From the NCBI GenBank assembly GCA_945860135.1, contig CAMAPK010000008.1:24894-88893 (forward strand): 64,000 bases of DNA, in the 5' to 3' direction. The position numbers and the translations under genes are program-made. This document shows positions 10,450-19,627 of this stretch, in pieces; the first letter of the stretch is position 1; every line of letters starts with the position of its first letter. Origin of the DNA: Nitrosovibrio sp. Nv4. Its GTDB lineage: Bacteria; Pseudomonadota; Gammaproteobacteria; Burkholderiales; Nitrosomonadaceae. The notes beneath the pieces were generated by a model. That model was not told the DNA's origin. It saw only the letters and a list, made by a program, of their open reading frames with translations, and did not search any database.

Positions 10450-12165
10450 TTAAAAGGCACTGATTAATACTTCAACATAGAGAAAATCGGTATTGCCTGA
10501 GCGCTGTGCAATATGATCCGGCTGTGCCGCTATTCGGTTTTTTACAAAATCGCCAGCGGTGAAATGGGTATAACCCACCACGGTGTTAACTCGTGGCGTA
10601 AGTTGATAGCGTATGCGCCCTTCAAACGCCCCCCCGACCCAGTCGCCGCTCCTCCCGGTCCTGTCTCGATTGAATCCGGGATCCCTGACGACGCTGATGT
10701 TGCCGTCGAAAGTGTCAAAAAGACGATCCGTACTGCTGGCCAGCCAGAACCAGGTGTAGCCGGCTTCTATCCCGAATTTCCGGGTTGGTTGAAGGTCAAA
10801 TCTGACTTTGGGAGACTTGATGTTTTCATAAATAACATAATGATCCGCTGACCAGGGCCGTGCAAAACCAAAAAAACGGTCAAAACGGTTATTCACATTG
10901 TCGTTGGGATCACGGTCGCCGCTGGCGTAACCATAAAAGGCACTCAGCCGCGGTTTCCAGGCGTAATTAAAGTTCCGCCCTACTTCGGTGGTATAACCAT
11001 AAGCGTCATGCCGCTGGGTACCATTAGTACCGAACTGATAGCTGAAATTGAGATCGTAGTCCAGGCCGGTATTGGCTATCCTGCCGTAACCACGCAGTCC
11101 CGACATGTGAATTCCCCGATCAAGCTGACCTGTCGCCGTAAGAGCAGTGGGGTCAGCCGTTTGCTTCTGCCCCATGTAATACGGTTGTAGCGTGACGATG
11201 TCAGACCACTTGCGCCAATGACCGATCGCACCAAAAAACCACAGATGATCGTTGCGCCTGTCAAATTCGGTCTGCAGACGTTTGACCGGCTGCATACCGA
11301 ACAGATCGACTTCCCAAGGGTTGTTTTGTTGACCCAGGTTCAGGCGAAAGCCTTCAAATGAATTGGTGGTATTGCGCCATTCGTTGCGCGCGATAAAACG
11401 CCGGTCCAGTGTTTCGTAGGCCATACGCCCCACCCGCAATCTAAGCGGCCGGCTCTGTCCGCGGTCATCTTCACCCAGCGCGTTTTTGAAATATAATTCG
11501 CCGTATCCCTGAATCAAGTCGTAAGGGTTTTTTTCCTGATCAGTCGATGCAAATTTGTGGTTGTAGACCCGTGAGTCCTGAAACTCGACCGCAAAGCGGA
11601 ACGGATCGAGGATTTCTTTTATCCCAAAATACGCGCGGTTACGTAGAAAGAAGGGGTTATCGTCCCCACCTTCAACATGCCGTATATCATTGTGGCGCAT
11701 TTCATAACGGGTGCGGTGCTCCAAACCAACTTCCAGCCAAGTGACATCCTTGAATGCCTCGACGCCGATCTCACTCAACTTGCGCACATATCTGGGCGGA
11801 TCGGTATCAGGATTGGTAGCATAGCTATCGGCACGCCGGTGATAGCTTGCAGGCTTCTGGTCTGCCGCCGCTTTGACAGCAGGTTGCTCCCACCAGTCAT
11901 ACTCGCGATCCGAATACAGCTCCAGTCTGGAAGCAGGTGGAGCAGCAGGTTGGTCCCCTGGCTTGATCGCCCATTTGAAATTGTCATTCACTGGCTTGAT
12001 CAATCCTTTATTCACACCCGCTGCTCCAGCCTGGGCCAACTGCTGCACCCCTTGTCGGGCAGTCTGAGTTTTTCCGGATTGTCCACTGTCCACATGTGCC
12101 TGGATCGAACCGATAGGCAGTATGCTGACCGCAGATGCAAACACGATGCGCCAATAATATTTCAC
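10450..12165 (-). CDS. Alginate-export-family outer-membrane porin
   Basis: 571 residues from a GTG start at 12165, chosen for its AGGAGA ribosome site. A signal peptide (cut after IGSIQA, about residue 23) is followed by a low-complexity linker and then many alternating hydrophobic strands typical of an 18-strand barrel (for example FEGRIRYQLTPRVNTVVGYTHF near the end); the last residue is Phe, the usual barrel-assembly signal. The layout matches the alginate_exp (AlgE-like) superfamily found in many bacteria that make no alginate. The substrate cannot be read from sequence. It lies 49 bases upstream of sbp on the same strand, so a part in oxyanion uptake is possible but unproven. Confidence 0.75.
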   Translation of the reverse strand: MKYYWRIVFASAVSILPIGSIQAHVDSGQSGKTQTARQGVQQLAQAGAAGVNKGLIKPVNDNFKWAIKPGDQPAAPPASRLELYSDREYDWWEQPAVKAAADQKPASYHRRADSYATNPDTDPPRYVRKLSEIGVEAFKDVTWLEVGLEHRTRYEMRHNDIRHVEGGDDNPFFLRNRAYFGIKEILDPFRFAVEFQDSRVYNHKFASTDQEKNPYDLIQGYGELYFKNALGEDDRGQSRPLRLRVGRMAYETLDRRFIARNEWRNTTNSFEGFRLNLGQQNNPWEVDLFGMQPVKRLQTEFDRRNDHLWFFGAIGHWRKWSDIVTLQPYYMGQKQTADPTALTATGQLDRGIHMSGLRGYGRIANTGLDYDLNFSYQFGTNGTQRHDAYGYTTEVGRNFNYAWKPRLSAFYGYASGDRDPNDNVNNRFDRFFGFARPWSADHYVIYENIKSPKVRFDLQPTRKFGIEAGYTWFWLASSTDRLFDTFDGNISVVRDPGFNRDRTGRSGDWVGGAFEGRIRYQLTPRVNTVVGYTHFTAGDFVKNRIAAQPDHIAQRSGNTDFLYVEVLISAF

Positions 12166-12526
12166 CGCTTTCTCCTGAATGGCTCCTCCGGCATTCCGGG
12201 TTTGTAGTGGCAACCATCTACTTCACCTGACAACGTGATAAAAATCGATGGGCGCGAGATTAGCAGACAGGTTATATAATTTTAAATACTATCATTTCAT
12301 TTGCTTATTCTTTTTATGTATATATAAATTAATTCCTGGATGTATTTACGCTCAATGCGAGCGACTAGGTAAGCAGTCTGGTGGGAGTCCGTGCTGTGCA
12401 AGCCACTTGCAATCTGGGAAAATGTGCATAAATCTCAGTCAAGTATTGGCTGATCAGCGAAGACATCTGGCTTCTTTGCAACTCGTCCGGCAGCCGGTAT
12501 TTTTGGATTCAGATTACGAGGATCAA
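12166..12526. other. Intergenic region between divergent porin and ttcA genes
   Basis: This 361-base stretch carries the upstream signals of two divergent genes. It is strikingly AT-rich between 12270 and 12345, with a TATAAT-like hexamer at 12275-12280, but no convincing -35 at the right distance. An open frame in phase with ttcA runs through it, but it is not protein-like and lacks a ribosome site. No small gene is visible. Confidence 0.5.
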
Positions 12527-13420
12527 ATGGAAGTCGTGTCCAGGAAGGAACAATACAACACCAACAAACTGCATAAGCGGCTGAGGCGTCTAGTCGGCTC
12601 GGCGATTGCCGATTTCAACATGATCGAGGCGGGTGACCGGGTGATGGTATGCCTGTCCGGAGGCAAGGACAGCTACGCACTGCTCGACATCCTGCGCAAC
12701 CTGCAGGCTCATGCGCCGCTGCAGTTCGAGTTGATCGCAGTGAATCTGGACCAGAAACAGCCCGGCTTCCCCGCGCATGTACTGCCGGAGTATCTCGCCG
12801 GCATCGGCATGCCGTTTCGCATCGTCGAACAGGATACCTACAGCGTAGTAAAGCGTGTCATCGCAGAAGGCAAGACAACTTGCAGTCTCTGCTCCCGCCT
12901 GCGCCGGGGAGTGTTGTATCGCGTCGCCAGCGAACTGGGTGCAACCAAGATCGCGCTGGGGCACCACCGCGATGACATACTCGAAACCCTGTTTCTCAAC
13001 CTGTTCTATGGCGGCAAGCTTAAAACCATGCCACCCAAGCTGGTAAGTGACGATGGCCGGCATATCGTGATACGCCCGCTCGCCTACTGCAAGGAAAAAG
13101 ATCTGGCCGCCTACGCCGAGGCGGAGGGCTTTCCTCTCATCCCCTGCAACCTGTGCGGCGCACAGAAGAATCTGCAGCGCCAGGCAGTGAAGGAAATGCT
13201 GCAGCAATGGGAGCGGAAGTTTCCCGGCAGGCTGGAGACCATGTTCACCGCGCTGCAGAATGTGCAGCCTTCGCACCTGGCCGATTCTGCGCTGTACGAT
13301 TTTCGCAGTCTTAAAGCAGGGGGTGAACCTGTTGCCGACGGCGACACGGCGTTCGACCAGGAGACATTCGCGCCCGAGGCAGCGGAGATCGTAAACCTGC
13401 GCAACAGCTTGAACCTGTAA
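12527..13420 (+). CDS. ttcA: tRNA 2-thiocytidine(32) synthetase TtcA
   Basis: ATP-dependent thiolation of cytidine 32 in tRNA, using a [4Fe-4S] cluster. 297 residues. The PP-loop motif [11 protein letters not shown] is near residue 43, and the two CxxC pairs, CSLC and CNLC, which bind the cluster, are both present. The ATG at 12527 is chosen because a GAGG site precedes it and family proteins begin close to this point. A DegQ-type protease gene follows 41 bases later. Confidence 0.95.
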   Translation: MEVVSRKEQYNTNKLHKRLRRLVGSAIADFNMIEAGDRVMVCLSGGKDSYALLDILRNLQAHAPLQFELIAVNLDQKQPGFPAHVLPEYLAGIGMPFRIVEQDTYSVVKRVIAEGKTTCSLCSRLRRGVLYRVASELGATKIALGHHRDDILETLFLNLFYGGKLKTMPPKLVSDDGRHIVIRPLAYCKEKDLAAYAEAEGFPLIPCNLCGAQKNLQRQAVKEMLQQWERKFPGRLETMFTALQNVQPSHLADSALYDFRSLKAGGEPVADGDTAFDQETFAPEAAEIVNLRNSLNL

Positions 13421-13461
13421 CCGTCAAGTCCGCTCGCGATGAAACTTACCCAGACATTTCC

Positions 13462-14829
13462 ATGATGAAGTCACTCAACCTCTTCGCCGCTCTTGGCGTC
13501 TGGCTGACACTGGCGCTGCCTGCCGGCGCAGGAATTCTACCGCTTAGCGATGGCAAGGGTGGCGTCCCCTCATTAGCTCCGCTGCTGCAGGATGTCACGC
13601 CGGCGGTGGTGAATATCTCAGTGCTGACGCGTTCTGCCATCGAAGACAATCCGCTGTTTCGTGACCCGTTCTTCCGCCGCTTTTTCAACATACCCGACCA
13701 AGCCGCACGGCAGGAGCGCAGCGCCGGATCGGGTGTGATCGTGGATGCAGTCAGAGGCTATGTCCTCACCAACCATCATGTCATCAAGGATGCCTTGCAG
13801 GTTATCGTCACGCTCAAGGATAGACGCCAGTTCCAGGCAAAACTGGTGGGCATGGACCCCGGTACCGACATTGCGCTGTTGAAAATCGAGGCCAGGAATC
13901 TGCAGGCGCTGCGCCTCGGCGATTCAGACATGCTCAACGTCGGCGACTTTGTCGTCGCCATCGGCAACCCGTTCGGCCTGGGTCAGACTGTCACTTCCGG
14001 TATCGTCAGCGCGCTCGGCAGGAGCGGTCTGGATATCGAAGGTTACGAGGATTTCATCCAGACCGATGCATCCATCAATCCGGGCAATTCCGGCGGCGCG
14101 CTGGTCAATCTCAAAGGGGAATTGATCGGCATCAACACCGCCATCATCGGACCTTCCGGTGCCAGTGTTGGTATCGGCTTCGCGGTACCGAGCGTGATGG
14201 CCAAAGCGGTGCTGGATCAGCTCGTGCGCTTTGGCGAAGTGCGCCGGGGCAGACTGGGCGCAAGCAGCGAAGATATTACCTATGATCTGGCCACGGCTCT
14301 GGGACTAACCTCAACTGAAGGCGCCATCATCAGCTCGATCGATCCCAGTTCGCCGGCGGAAAAAGCCGGGATCAAACCGCGTGATGTCGTGACAGCGTTC
14401 AATGGGCGCACCGTGCGCAATTCCGCCGATTTGCGCAACAAAATCGGCATGGTGCCGATCGGGGAAAGCATAGAACTTGGATTGCTGCGGGATGGCAGGC
14501 CGCTGACTGCGAAAGCGCAGATTGCCAAACCGCTCGAGGTGCCCAGCATCAGCGAAGAAACAGTACCGCAACTGGCGGGAGCATCGGTGGCCAACATCAA
14601 GCCCGGCTCGCCGCTGCACGGCAAGGTCGAGGGCGTACTGGTGACCAAGGTGGAAGCCAACAGCCCCGCATGGCAGCACGGCATCCGGCCCGGTGACATC
14701 ATCATCGGTATCAATCGCCGCAAAGTACGCTCGGTACAGGAATTCCTTACTGCGCTGAAAACCGGCGAGAACGTCATCATGCTCAGTCTACTGCGCGGCG
14801 ATTTGCGCCTGACCATCGTCATCCGCTGA
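13462..14829 (+). CDS. degQ: Periplasmic DegP/DegQ-type serine protease with two PDZ domains
   Basis: 455 residues with a signal peptide (cut near residue 23, after PAGAG). The trypsin-like domain has an intact triad: His in TNHHVIKD, Asp in GTDIALLK and Ser in GNSGGALV. Two PDZ domains follow (about 260-350 and 365-455). The Q-rich LA-loop seen in DegP is short here, which favours the DegQ/DegS side of the family; the gene name is a best guess. Role: quality control of periplasmic proteins. It is probably co-transcribed with ttcA. Confidence 0.88.
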   Translation: MMKSLNLFAALGVWLTLALPAGAGILPLSDGKGGVPSLAPLLQDVTPAVVNISVLTRSAIEDNPLFRDPFFRRFFNIPDQAARQERSAGSGVIVDAVRGYVLTNHHVIKDALQVIVTLKDRRQFQAKLVGMDPGTDIALLKIEARNLQALRLGDSDMLNVGDFVVAIGNPFGLGQTVTSGIVSALGRSGLDIEGYEDFIQTDASINPGNSGGALVNLKGELIGINTAIIGPSGASVGIGFAVPSVMAKAVLDQLVRFGEVRRGRLGASSEDITYDLATALGLTSTEGAIISSIDPSSPAEKAGIKPRDVVTAFNGRTVRNSADLRNKIGMVPIGESIELGLLRDGRPLTAKAQIAKPLEVPSISEETVPQLAGASVANIKPGSPLHGKVEGVLVTKVEANSPAWQHGIRPGDIIIGINRRKVRSVQEFLTALKTGENVIMLSLLRGDLRLTIVIR

Positions 14830-14849
14830 AACCGCGGTAAATGCTCGCT

Positions 14850-15902
14850 TTAACGCACCGTGACTTTGGGTGTACCCGCTGTGACTTCGCCGATCCGCGC
14901 GGCATAGTGGAATCCCTGCTGCCTGAATATCTGCAGCACCCGCTCTGTGGCTTCCGGTGCGCAGGCAACTAGCAGGCCGCCGCTGGTCTGCGGATCGGTC
15001 AAAATACTTTGCTGCCATGCCGGCATGTCCGCAGGCAGAACCACGTCGTCACCGTAGCTCGCCCAATTGCGCTTTGATGCCCCGGTGCTGTAGCCCTGCC
15101 GCGCAAAATTCCGCGCGGCATCAAGCACCGGCAAATCTTCGAAGCGGATTTCCGCCGCCAGTTTTGAGCCGCGACAGATCTCCAGCAAATGACCGGCCAG
15201 ACCGAAGCCGGTCACATCGGTCAATGCGTGGACCTGTGCCATGCCGCCCAGCGCCAACCCCGGAGTGTTGAGCTGAGTCGTGCTCGCCAGCATCTGTTGA
15301 TAAGCTGCATCATCAAGCTCACCTTTTTTCAGCGCCGCGCTCAGGATGCCGATACCCAGCGCCTTGCCCAATATCAGCACATCGCCGGGTTGGGCGCGGT
15401 CGTTGCGCTTCACCTGGTCGGGATGCACCAGCCCCAGCGCCACCAATCCGTAAATCGGCTCGGATGAATCGATCGAATGCCCTCCCGCAATAGGGATGCC
15501 GGCTTCCTTGCAGGCTGCCGCACCACCCGCCAGGATCTGCTGGATCACTGTCAGCGGCAGCTTGTCGATCGGCATGCCGACGATGGCCAGTGCGAAAAGC
15601 GGCTGCGCGCCCATGGCGTAGATATCGGACAATGCATTGGTCGCGGCAATGCGCCCAAAATCATGGGGATCATCCACGATGGGCATGAAGAAATCGGTAG
15701 TGGCAACTATCGCCTGGCTGTCATTGATGCGATACACTGCCGCATCATCGCTGGATTCCGTCCCCACCAGCAAATCCCGATACGGCAGAGTGGCGGGCAT
15801 TTCCGCCAGCACCTGGCTCAACAGTGCCGGCGCAATCTTGCAGCCGCAACCGCCACCGTGGGAATACTGCGTCAGACGGATTATTTCGTTTGGCTTGTTC
15901 AT
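14850..15902 (-). CDS. selD: Selenide, water dikinase
   Basis: Makes selenophosphate from selenide and ATP, the selenium donor for tRNA selenouridine and for selenocysteine. 350 residues. The catalytic motif near residue 17 is GGGCGCK, so this is a cysteine form, not itself a selenoprotein. ATP-binding segments such as TTDFFMPIVDDP and GGHSIDS are present. It is divergent from selU with only two bases between the start codons. No selA, selB or selC is in the window, so the visible use of its product is tRNA modification. Confidence 0.95.
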   Translation of the reverse strand: MNKPNEIIRLTQYSHGGGCGCKIAPALLSQVLAEMPATLPYRDLLVGTESSDDAAVYRINDSQAIVATTDFFMPIVDDPHDFGRIAATNALSDIYAMGAQPLFALAIVGMPIDKLPLTVIQQILAGGAAACKEAGIPIAGGHSIDSSEPIYGLVALGLVHPDQVKRNDRAQPGDVLILGKALGIGILSAALKKGELDDAAYQQMLASTTQLNTPGLALGGMAQVHALTDVTGFGLAGHLLEICRGSKLAAEIRFEDLPVLDAARNFARQGYSTGASKRNWASYGDDVVLPADMPAWQQSILTDPQTSGGLLVACAPEATERVLQIFRQQGFHYAARIGEVTAGTPKVTVR

Positions 15903-15904
15903 TG

Positions 15905-16978
15905 ATGGAGTGTTTCTTGAAAACTGCAGGCGCCATTACCGTAGCACAGCTGGCGGAATTTGACGAGATTATCGACGTGCGCTCGCCGTCGGAATTCGCT
16001 GCGGATCACATTCCCGGCGCCATCAATTATCCCGTATTGAACGACGAGGAACGCGCCCGCATTGGCACGATCTACAAACAGGTTTCGCCGTTCGACGCCA
16101 GAAAATTGGGTGCTGCTCTCATCGCGCACAATATCGCCCGCCATCTCGAGCAGCACTTTGTTCATCGCCCGCGGGAATGGCATCCGCTGGTGTATTGCTG
16201 GCGTGGCGGAAAACGCAGTGGCGCGATGACGCATGTGCTCAGCCAGATCGGCTGGCGCGCGCAGCAGTTGGAAGGCGGCTACAAAACCTACCGGCACGCA
16301 GTGCTGGAAGCGCTTGCGATTCTGCCGCAGCAATTCCGCTGGCGCGTGGTGTGCGGCCTCACCGGTTCCGGCAAAAGCCGTCTGCTGCAGGCGCTGCGCG
16401 AGGCCGGTGCGCAAGTGCTGGATTTGGAACAGCTTACCTGCCACCGCGGCTCGGTGCTGGGCAACATGCCGGGCGCGCCGCAACCATCGCAGAAATATTT
16501 CGACAGCCTGATGTGCGCCGAACTCAAGCAGTTCGATCCGGCAAAACCCGTTTATGTCGAAGCCGAAAGCAAAAAGATAGGCGACCTGCGCGTCCCCCAG
16601 ACCATGATAGATGCCATGTGGCAAAGTGATTGCATTCGTCTGGAAGTGGAGCTGGTCAGCCGTGTGCAGTTACTCATGGAAGAATACGCCCACTTCCTGA
16701 TCGACACCCCCACCCTGGAGCAGAAACTCGATTGTCTCATCGGCCTCCACAGTAAAGAAATCATCGGCCACTGGAAAGAACTCGCAAGCCAGAAACAATG
16801 GGAACAACTGGTGGAAGAGTTGCTGGTGAAACACTATGACCCGGCCTATACCCGCTCCACGCTCAAGCATTATGCGCGGCATGCACAGGGGCTGGTGTTG
16901 CAGGCGGACGATTTAAGCGAACAGGCCATGCTGCGTCTGGCACGCACGGCTATCGCCGGCGCGGCGGCACCAGTTTGA
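15905..16978 (+). CDS. selU: tRNA 2-selenouridine synthase
   Basis: Replaces sulfur by selenium at the wobble 2-thiouridine of tRNAs for Lys, Glu and Gln. About 357 residues. An N-terminal rhodanese domain carries the catalytic cysteine in YCWRGGKRSGAM (about residue 98), and a C-terminal P-loop domain has GLTGSGKSRLL near residue 153. An ATG lies at 15905, but a TTG at 15917 has a GGAG ribosome site at the right spacing and may be the true start. The 3' end overlaps the convergent DUF2784 gene by 29 bases. Pairing with selD supports the assignment. Confidence 0.93.
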   Translation: MECFLKTAGAITVAQLAEFDEIIDVRSPSEFAADHIPGAINYPVLNDEERARIGTIYKQVSPFDARKLGAALIAHNIARHLEQHFVHRPREWHPLVYCWRGGKRSGAMTHVLSQIGWRAQQLEGGYKTYRHAVLEALAILPQQFRWRVVCGLTGSGKSRLLQALREAGAQVLDLEQLTCHRGSVLGNMPGAPQPSQKYFDSLMCAELKQFDPAKPVYVEAESKKIGDLRVPQTMIDAMWQSDCIRLEVELVSRVQLLMEEYAHFLIDTPTLEQKLDCLIGLHSKEIIGHWKELASQKQWEQLVEELLVKHYDPAYTRSTLKHYARHAQGLVLQADDLSEQAMLRLARTAIAGAAAPV

Positions 16979-17321
16979 AAGTAACCGCGACCAGCAGCGC
17001 GAACAATACATAAACGATAGTCAGCGCCCCTTCCGGGAAATCATAGAACAGGATGTAATGCAGCCAGCGCTGGATAAAGCTGCCGCGCCCTTCCGTCTGA
17101 CGCAGCTCGTCTTCCCACGCGGTCAACGGACAGACCATGCCCAGCAGCGATTCGCCGACGACGAACAGGATCGCGCCAAGATGCGCAAACCGGAAGCGGT
17201 GGTTGCGCACGAAATCCCAGCCACGCCATGCGCCGATCCAGATCAGCGGCAAGCTGCCGACCACGAACAGCACAAACATAAAATGCACCGCCAGGATGAC
17301 GTCGGCAAGTGGCATGGTCAT
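16950..17321 (-). CDS. DUF2784 family inner-membrane protein
   Basis: 123 residues with three or four membrane segments (about 10-28, 45-65, 95-115) and the family pattern of a short loop with CPLTAWE after the second helix. DUF2784 proteins have no known function. The start may be ATG 17321 or ATG 17315. The gene lies 27 bases downstream of sdaA on the same strand and overlaps the end of selU on the other strand. Confidence 0.8.
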   Translation of the reverse strand: MTMPLADVILAVHFMFVLFVVGSLPLIWIGAWRGWDFVRNHRFRFAHLGAILFVVGESLLGMVCPLTAWEDELRQTEGRGSFIQRWLHYILFYDFPEGALTIVYVLFALLVAVTFKLVPPRRR

Positions 17322-17348
17322 CCGGCGGCATCCTTGTTCAGCAGTTCC

Positions 17349-18728
17349 TTAGCATTCGGTAATGCTGACCGCCAACCCGCCCAGAGAGGTTTCCTTGTAC
17401 TTTACCGACATCTCCAGCCCGGTCTGCTTCATCGCGGCAATGCACCCGTCCAGCGGCATGAAGTGTACCCCGCTCCCGCGTTTCGCAAGCGAAGCGGCGG
17501 TGAACGCCTTGATAGCGCCAAAGCCATTACGCTCAATACACGGAACCTGCACCAGGCCACCCACCGGATCGCAAGTCATGCCGAGGTGATGCTCCAACGC
17601 GATTTCCGCAGCGTTCTCGATCTGTTGCGGGCTACCGCCGCGCACCGCGCATAAGCCGGCTGCTGCCATGGCAGCGGCGGAACCGACTTCGCCCTGGCAT
17701 CCCACCTCCGCCCCAGAAATCGAACTTCTATGCTTGATGATTCCGCCAACTGCAGCAGCAGTGAGCAGGAACTCCCGCACTTGTTCCAAGGTGCCGCCTT
17801 CATGGTGAACAAGGTAATACAGAACCGCGGGTATCACCCCCGCCGCGCCATTGGTGGGTGCGGTCACCACCATATGACCGGCGGCATTTTCCTCATTCAC
17901 CGCCATGGCATAGGCGCACAGCCAGTCGTTCAGGTTGGCTTCTGCAGGCGCATCCTGCAACTGTTTGAACAAAGCTTTCGCCCGCCGCGGCAGCTTGAGA
18001 CTTCCGGGCAGAATGCCTTCGACCGCCAATCCCTTCTCGAGACAAACCTGCATCGCCCGCCAGATGGCATCCAGCCCTTTGTCGAGTGCGGCATCAGTCA
18101 TCTTGGTGTGTTCGTTCAAACGTTTTATCGCCGCGATGGATAAGCCGCTGGCGTCCGCCATCTGCACCATGGCGTCCGCCGAATCGAATGGATAAGGGCA
18201 CGAGCTGGCAGATTCCATTTTAAGTGGCGCATCCAGCGTGCTGATTTCGGCAAGCGTATTGACGAAACCGCCGCCGATTGAAAAATAGGTTTCCGCCAGC
18301 ATCGCTTTGCCATTAGGGTCGAGCAATTCGAAGATCATGCCGTTCGGATGTTGCGGCAGCGGCTTGCCGCGATCGAACACCACATCTTCAGCCGCATAGA
18401 AACTGGCCGACAGTGCTGCATTCAGCGTGATGGAACGACTGTGCCACAGGCGCTCCGTCAACTCGCTCACCGGCTGGTCGGCCAGACCTTCCGGCGAATA
18501 GCCATGCAGCCCCAATGCCACGGCACGATCGGCCGCATGACCTTTGCCGGTAAAAGCCAGCGAACCTTTCAGGGTGCAGCGAATATGAAGATCCGGATCG
18601 ACCGCATGCGTTGCAACAAACGCCAGGATGCGGTTGCGGAAATCACTGGCCGCCACCATCGGCCCCATGGTATGCGAACTAGAGGGGCCGATGCCGATTT
18701 TGAAAAGCTCAAGAACACTGATGAACAT
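17349..18728 (-). CDS. sdaA: L-serine ammonia-lyase, iron-sulfur type
   Basis: Deaminates L-serine to pyruvate and ammonia with a [4Fe-4S] cluster. 459 residues, the single-chain form in which alpha and beta domains are fused. The N-terminal beta domain has the GIGPSSSHTMGPM motif at residue 12; cluster cysteines are in MTCDPVGGLVQVPCIERN and a more C-terminal Cys in the KQTGLEM region and the final EC. The GGAAAT site upstream of the ATG is weak. Confidence 0.95.
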   Translation of the reverse strand: MFISVLELFKIGIGPSSSHTMGPMVAASDFRNRILAFVATHAVDPDLHIRCTLKGSLAFTGKGHAADRAVALGLHGYSPEGLADQPVSELTERLWHSRSITLNAALSASFYAAEDVVFDRGKPLPQHPNGMIFELLDPNGKAMLAETYFSIGGGFVNTLAEISTLDAPLKMESASSCPYPFDSADAMVQMADASGLSIAAIKRLNEHTKMTDAALDKGLDAIWRAMQVCLEKGLAVEGILPGSLKLPRRAKALFKQLQDAPAEANLNDWLCAYAMAVNEENAAGHMVVTAPTNGAAGVIPAVLYYLVHHEGGTLEQVREFLLTAAAVGGIIKHRSSISGAEVGCQGEVGSAAAMAAAGLCAVRGGSPQQIENAAEIALEHHLGMTCDPVGGLVQVPCIERNGFGAIKAFTAASLAKRGSGVHFMPLDGCIAAMKQTGLEMSVKYKETSLGGLAVSITEC

Positions 18729-18902
18729 TAGATATTTCCGTAGTGTGATAACGCATTAAAGATAGCTGGCAGAGTCGCGAATTGAACAGCGCCCCCACGT
18801 AAATTAAAAACATGCAGTGTAGCGGAATTCCCGAGTAGACGCAGCCGCGTAGCGGCGTCCGTTCGAACGAGGAGATAGATGCCGCTCCCCGAATCCGTTA
18901 AT

Positions 18903-19247
18903 TTACGGTTCTGTTAGGTCGGTGCGGCGCTTCTGGCGCGTCCCGCTTGAACGAGAGGCCAGACTGGACGGTGGCTCTACGAGACGCCCAGCCACAAATT
19001 TGTGCAGTACGCTGGCGATCAACGTCTGATAGGGCATACCTTCTTCAAGCGCTCGGGCTTGAATATCCATCAAATCTGGCGTGGTAAGGCGGATGTTGAT
19101 CCGCTTCTCCTTGAGAAAGGTAGCTGTAGCAGCGGCCTTGAATTTCGCCAGCTCTGCTTTTGAAGGGGAAGTGGATTTGAGCTCACCCTTTTCATAGGCT
19201 GCCAAGATGTCTTTCTCAAACGCATCAAGTTTTTTCATCTGGGTCAT
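18903..19247 (-). CDS. CopG-family (BrnA-like) antitoxin
   Basis: 114 residues. The segment RINIRLTTPDLMDIQARALEEG at about 50-70 is a ribbon-helix-helix DNA-binding domain of the CopG/COG5304 type; the basic C-terminal tail (about 90-114) is low-complexity. It is the second gene of a pair with a BrnT-like toxin, overlapping it by 23 bases, the order typical of this family. It should bind the toxin and repress the operon. Confidence 0.75.
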   Translation of the reverse strand: MTQMKKLDAFEKDILAAYEKGELKSTSPSKAELAKFKAAATATFLKEKRINIRLTTPDLMDIQARALEEGMPYQTLIASVLHKFVAGRLVEPPSSLASRSSGTRQKRRTDLTEP

Positions 19248-19518
19248 TCCTCAATAAGTAGTTCCTGGCAGCCTTTCTGCTCGGAATCACCGTCTTCAGA
19301 AAGTAGTAATCCGGCTCTTCAACGTAAGGCACCAGATAAACATAGCCATCAAGTGCCACAACAAAAACAAACTGGTCTGGATATTTTCCCGGGTTCGGGT
19401 GGCGCAATTTATCCAGCAAACCATCTGCCTCAATGGCAAGTACTATTTCCTCAAACGAGATGCTGCGTTCAATTTTTAAAGCCTCGTTTTTATCGTGGCT
19501 CCAGCGAAATGGCTTCAT
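19225..19518 (-). CDS. BrnT-like toxin
   Basis: 97 residues. The N-terminal WSHDKNEALKIERSISFEEI pattern (W, KN, then ISFEE) and the ending TVIPSRKAARNYLLRN are those of the BrnT/COG2929 ribonuclease family with a RelE-like fold. The middle part DGYVYLVPYVEE differs from classical BrnT, so this is a sub-family member. The gene starts the operon with its CopG-type partner. The toxicity is inferred from the family. Confidence 0.7.
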   Translation of the reverse strand: MKPFRWSHDKNEALKIERSISFEEIVLAIEADGLLDKLRHPNPGKYPDQFVFVVALDGYVYLVPYVEEPDYYFLKTVIPSRKAARNYLLRNDPDEKT

Positions 19519-19627
19519 GCCGTTAGTTTATCTTGATGTGTGCCTATTGTCACCTTCTGATACGGCATGTTTGACGTGGAATTACCAAGTAACTCCGCCA
19601 GACTGGCAGAATAATTTGTTGGGGCGG

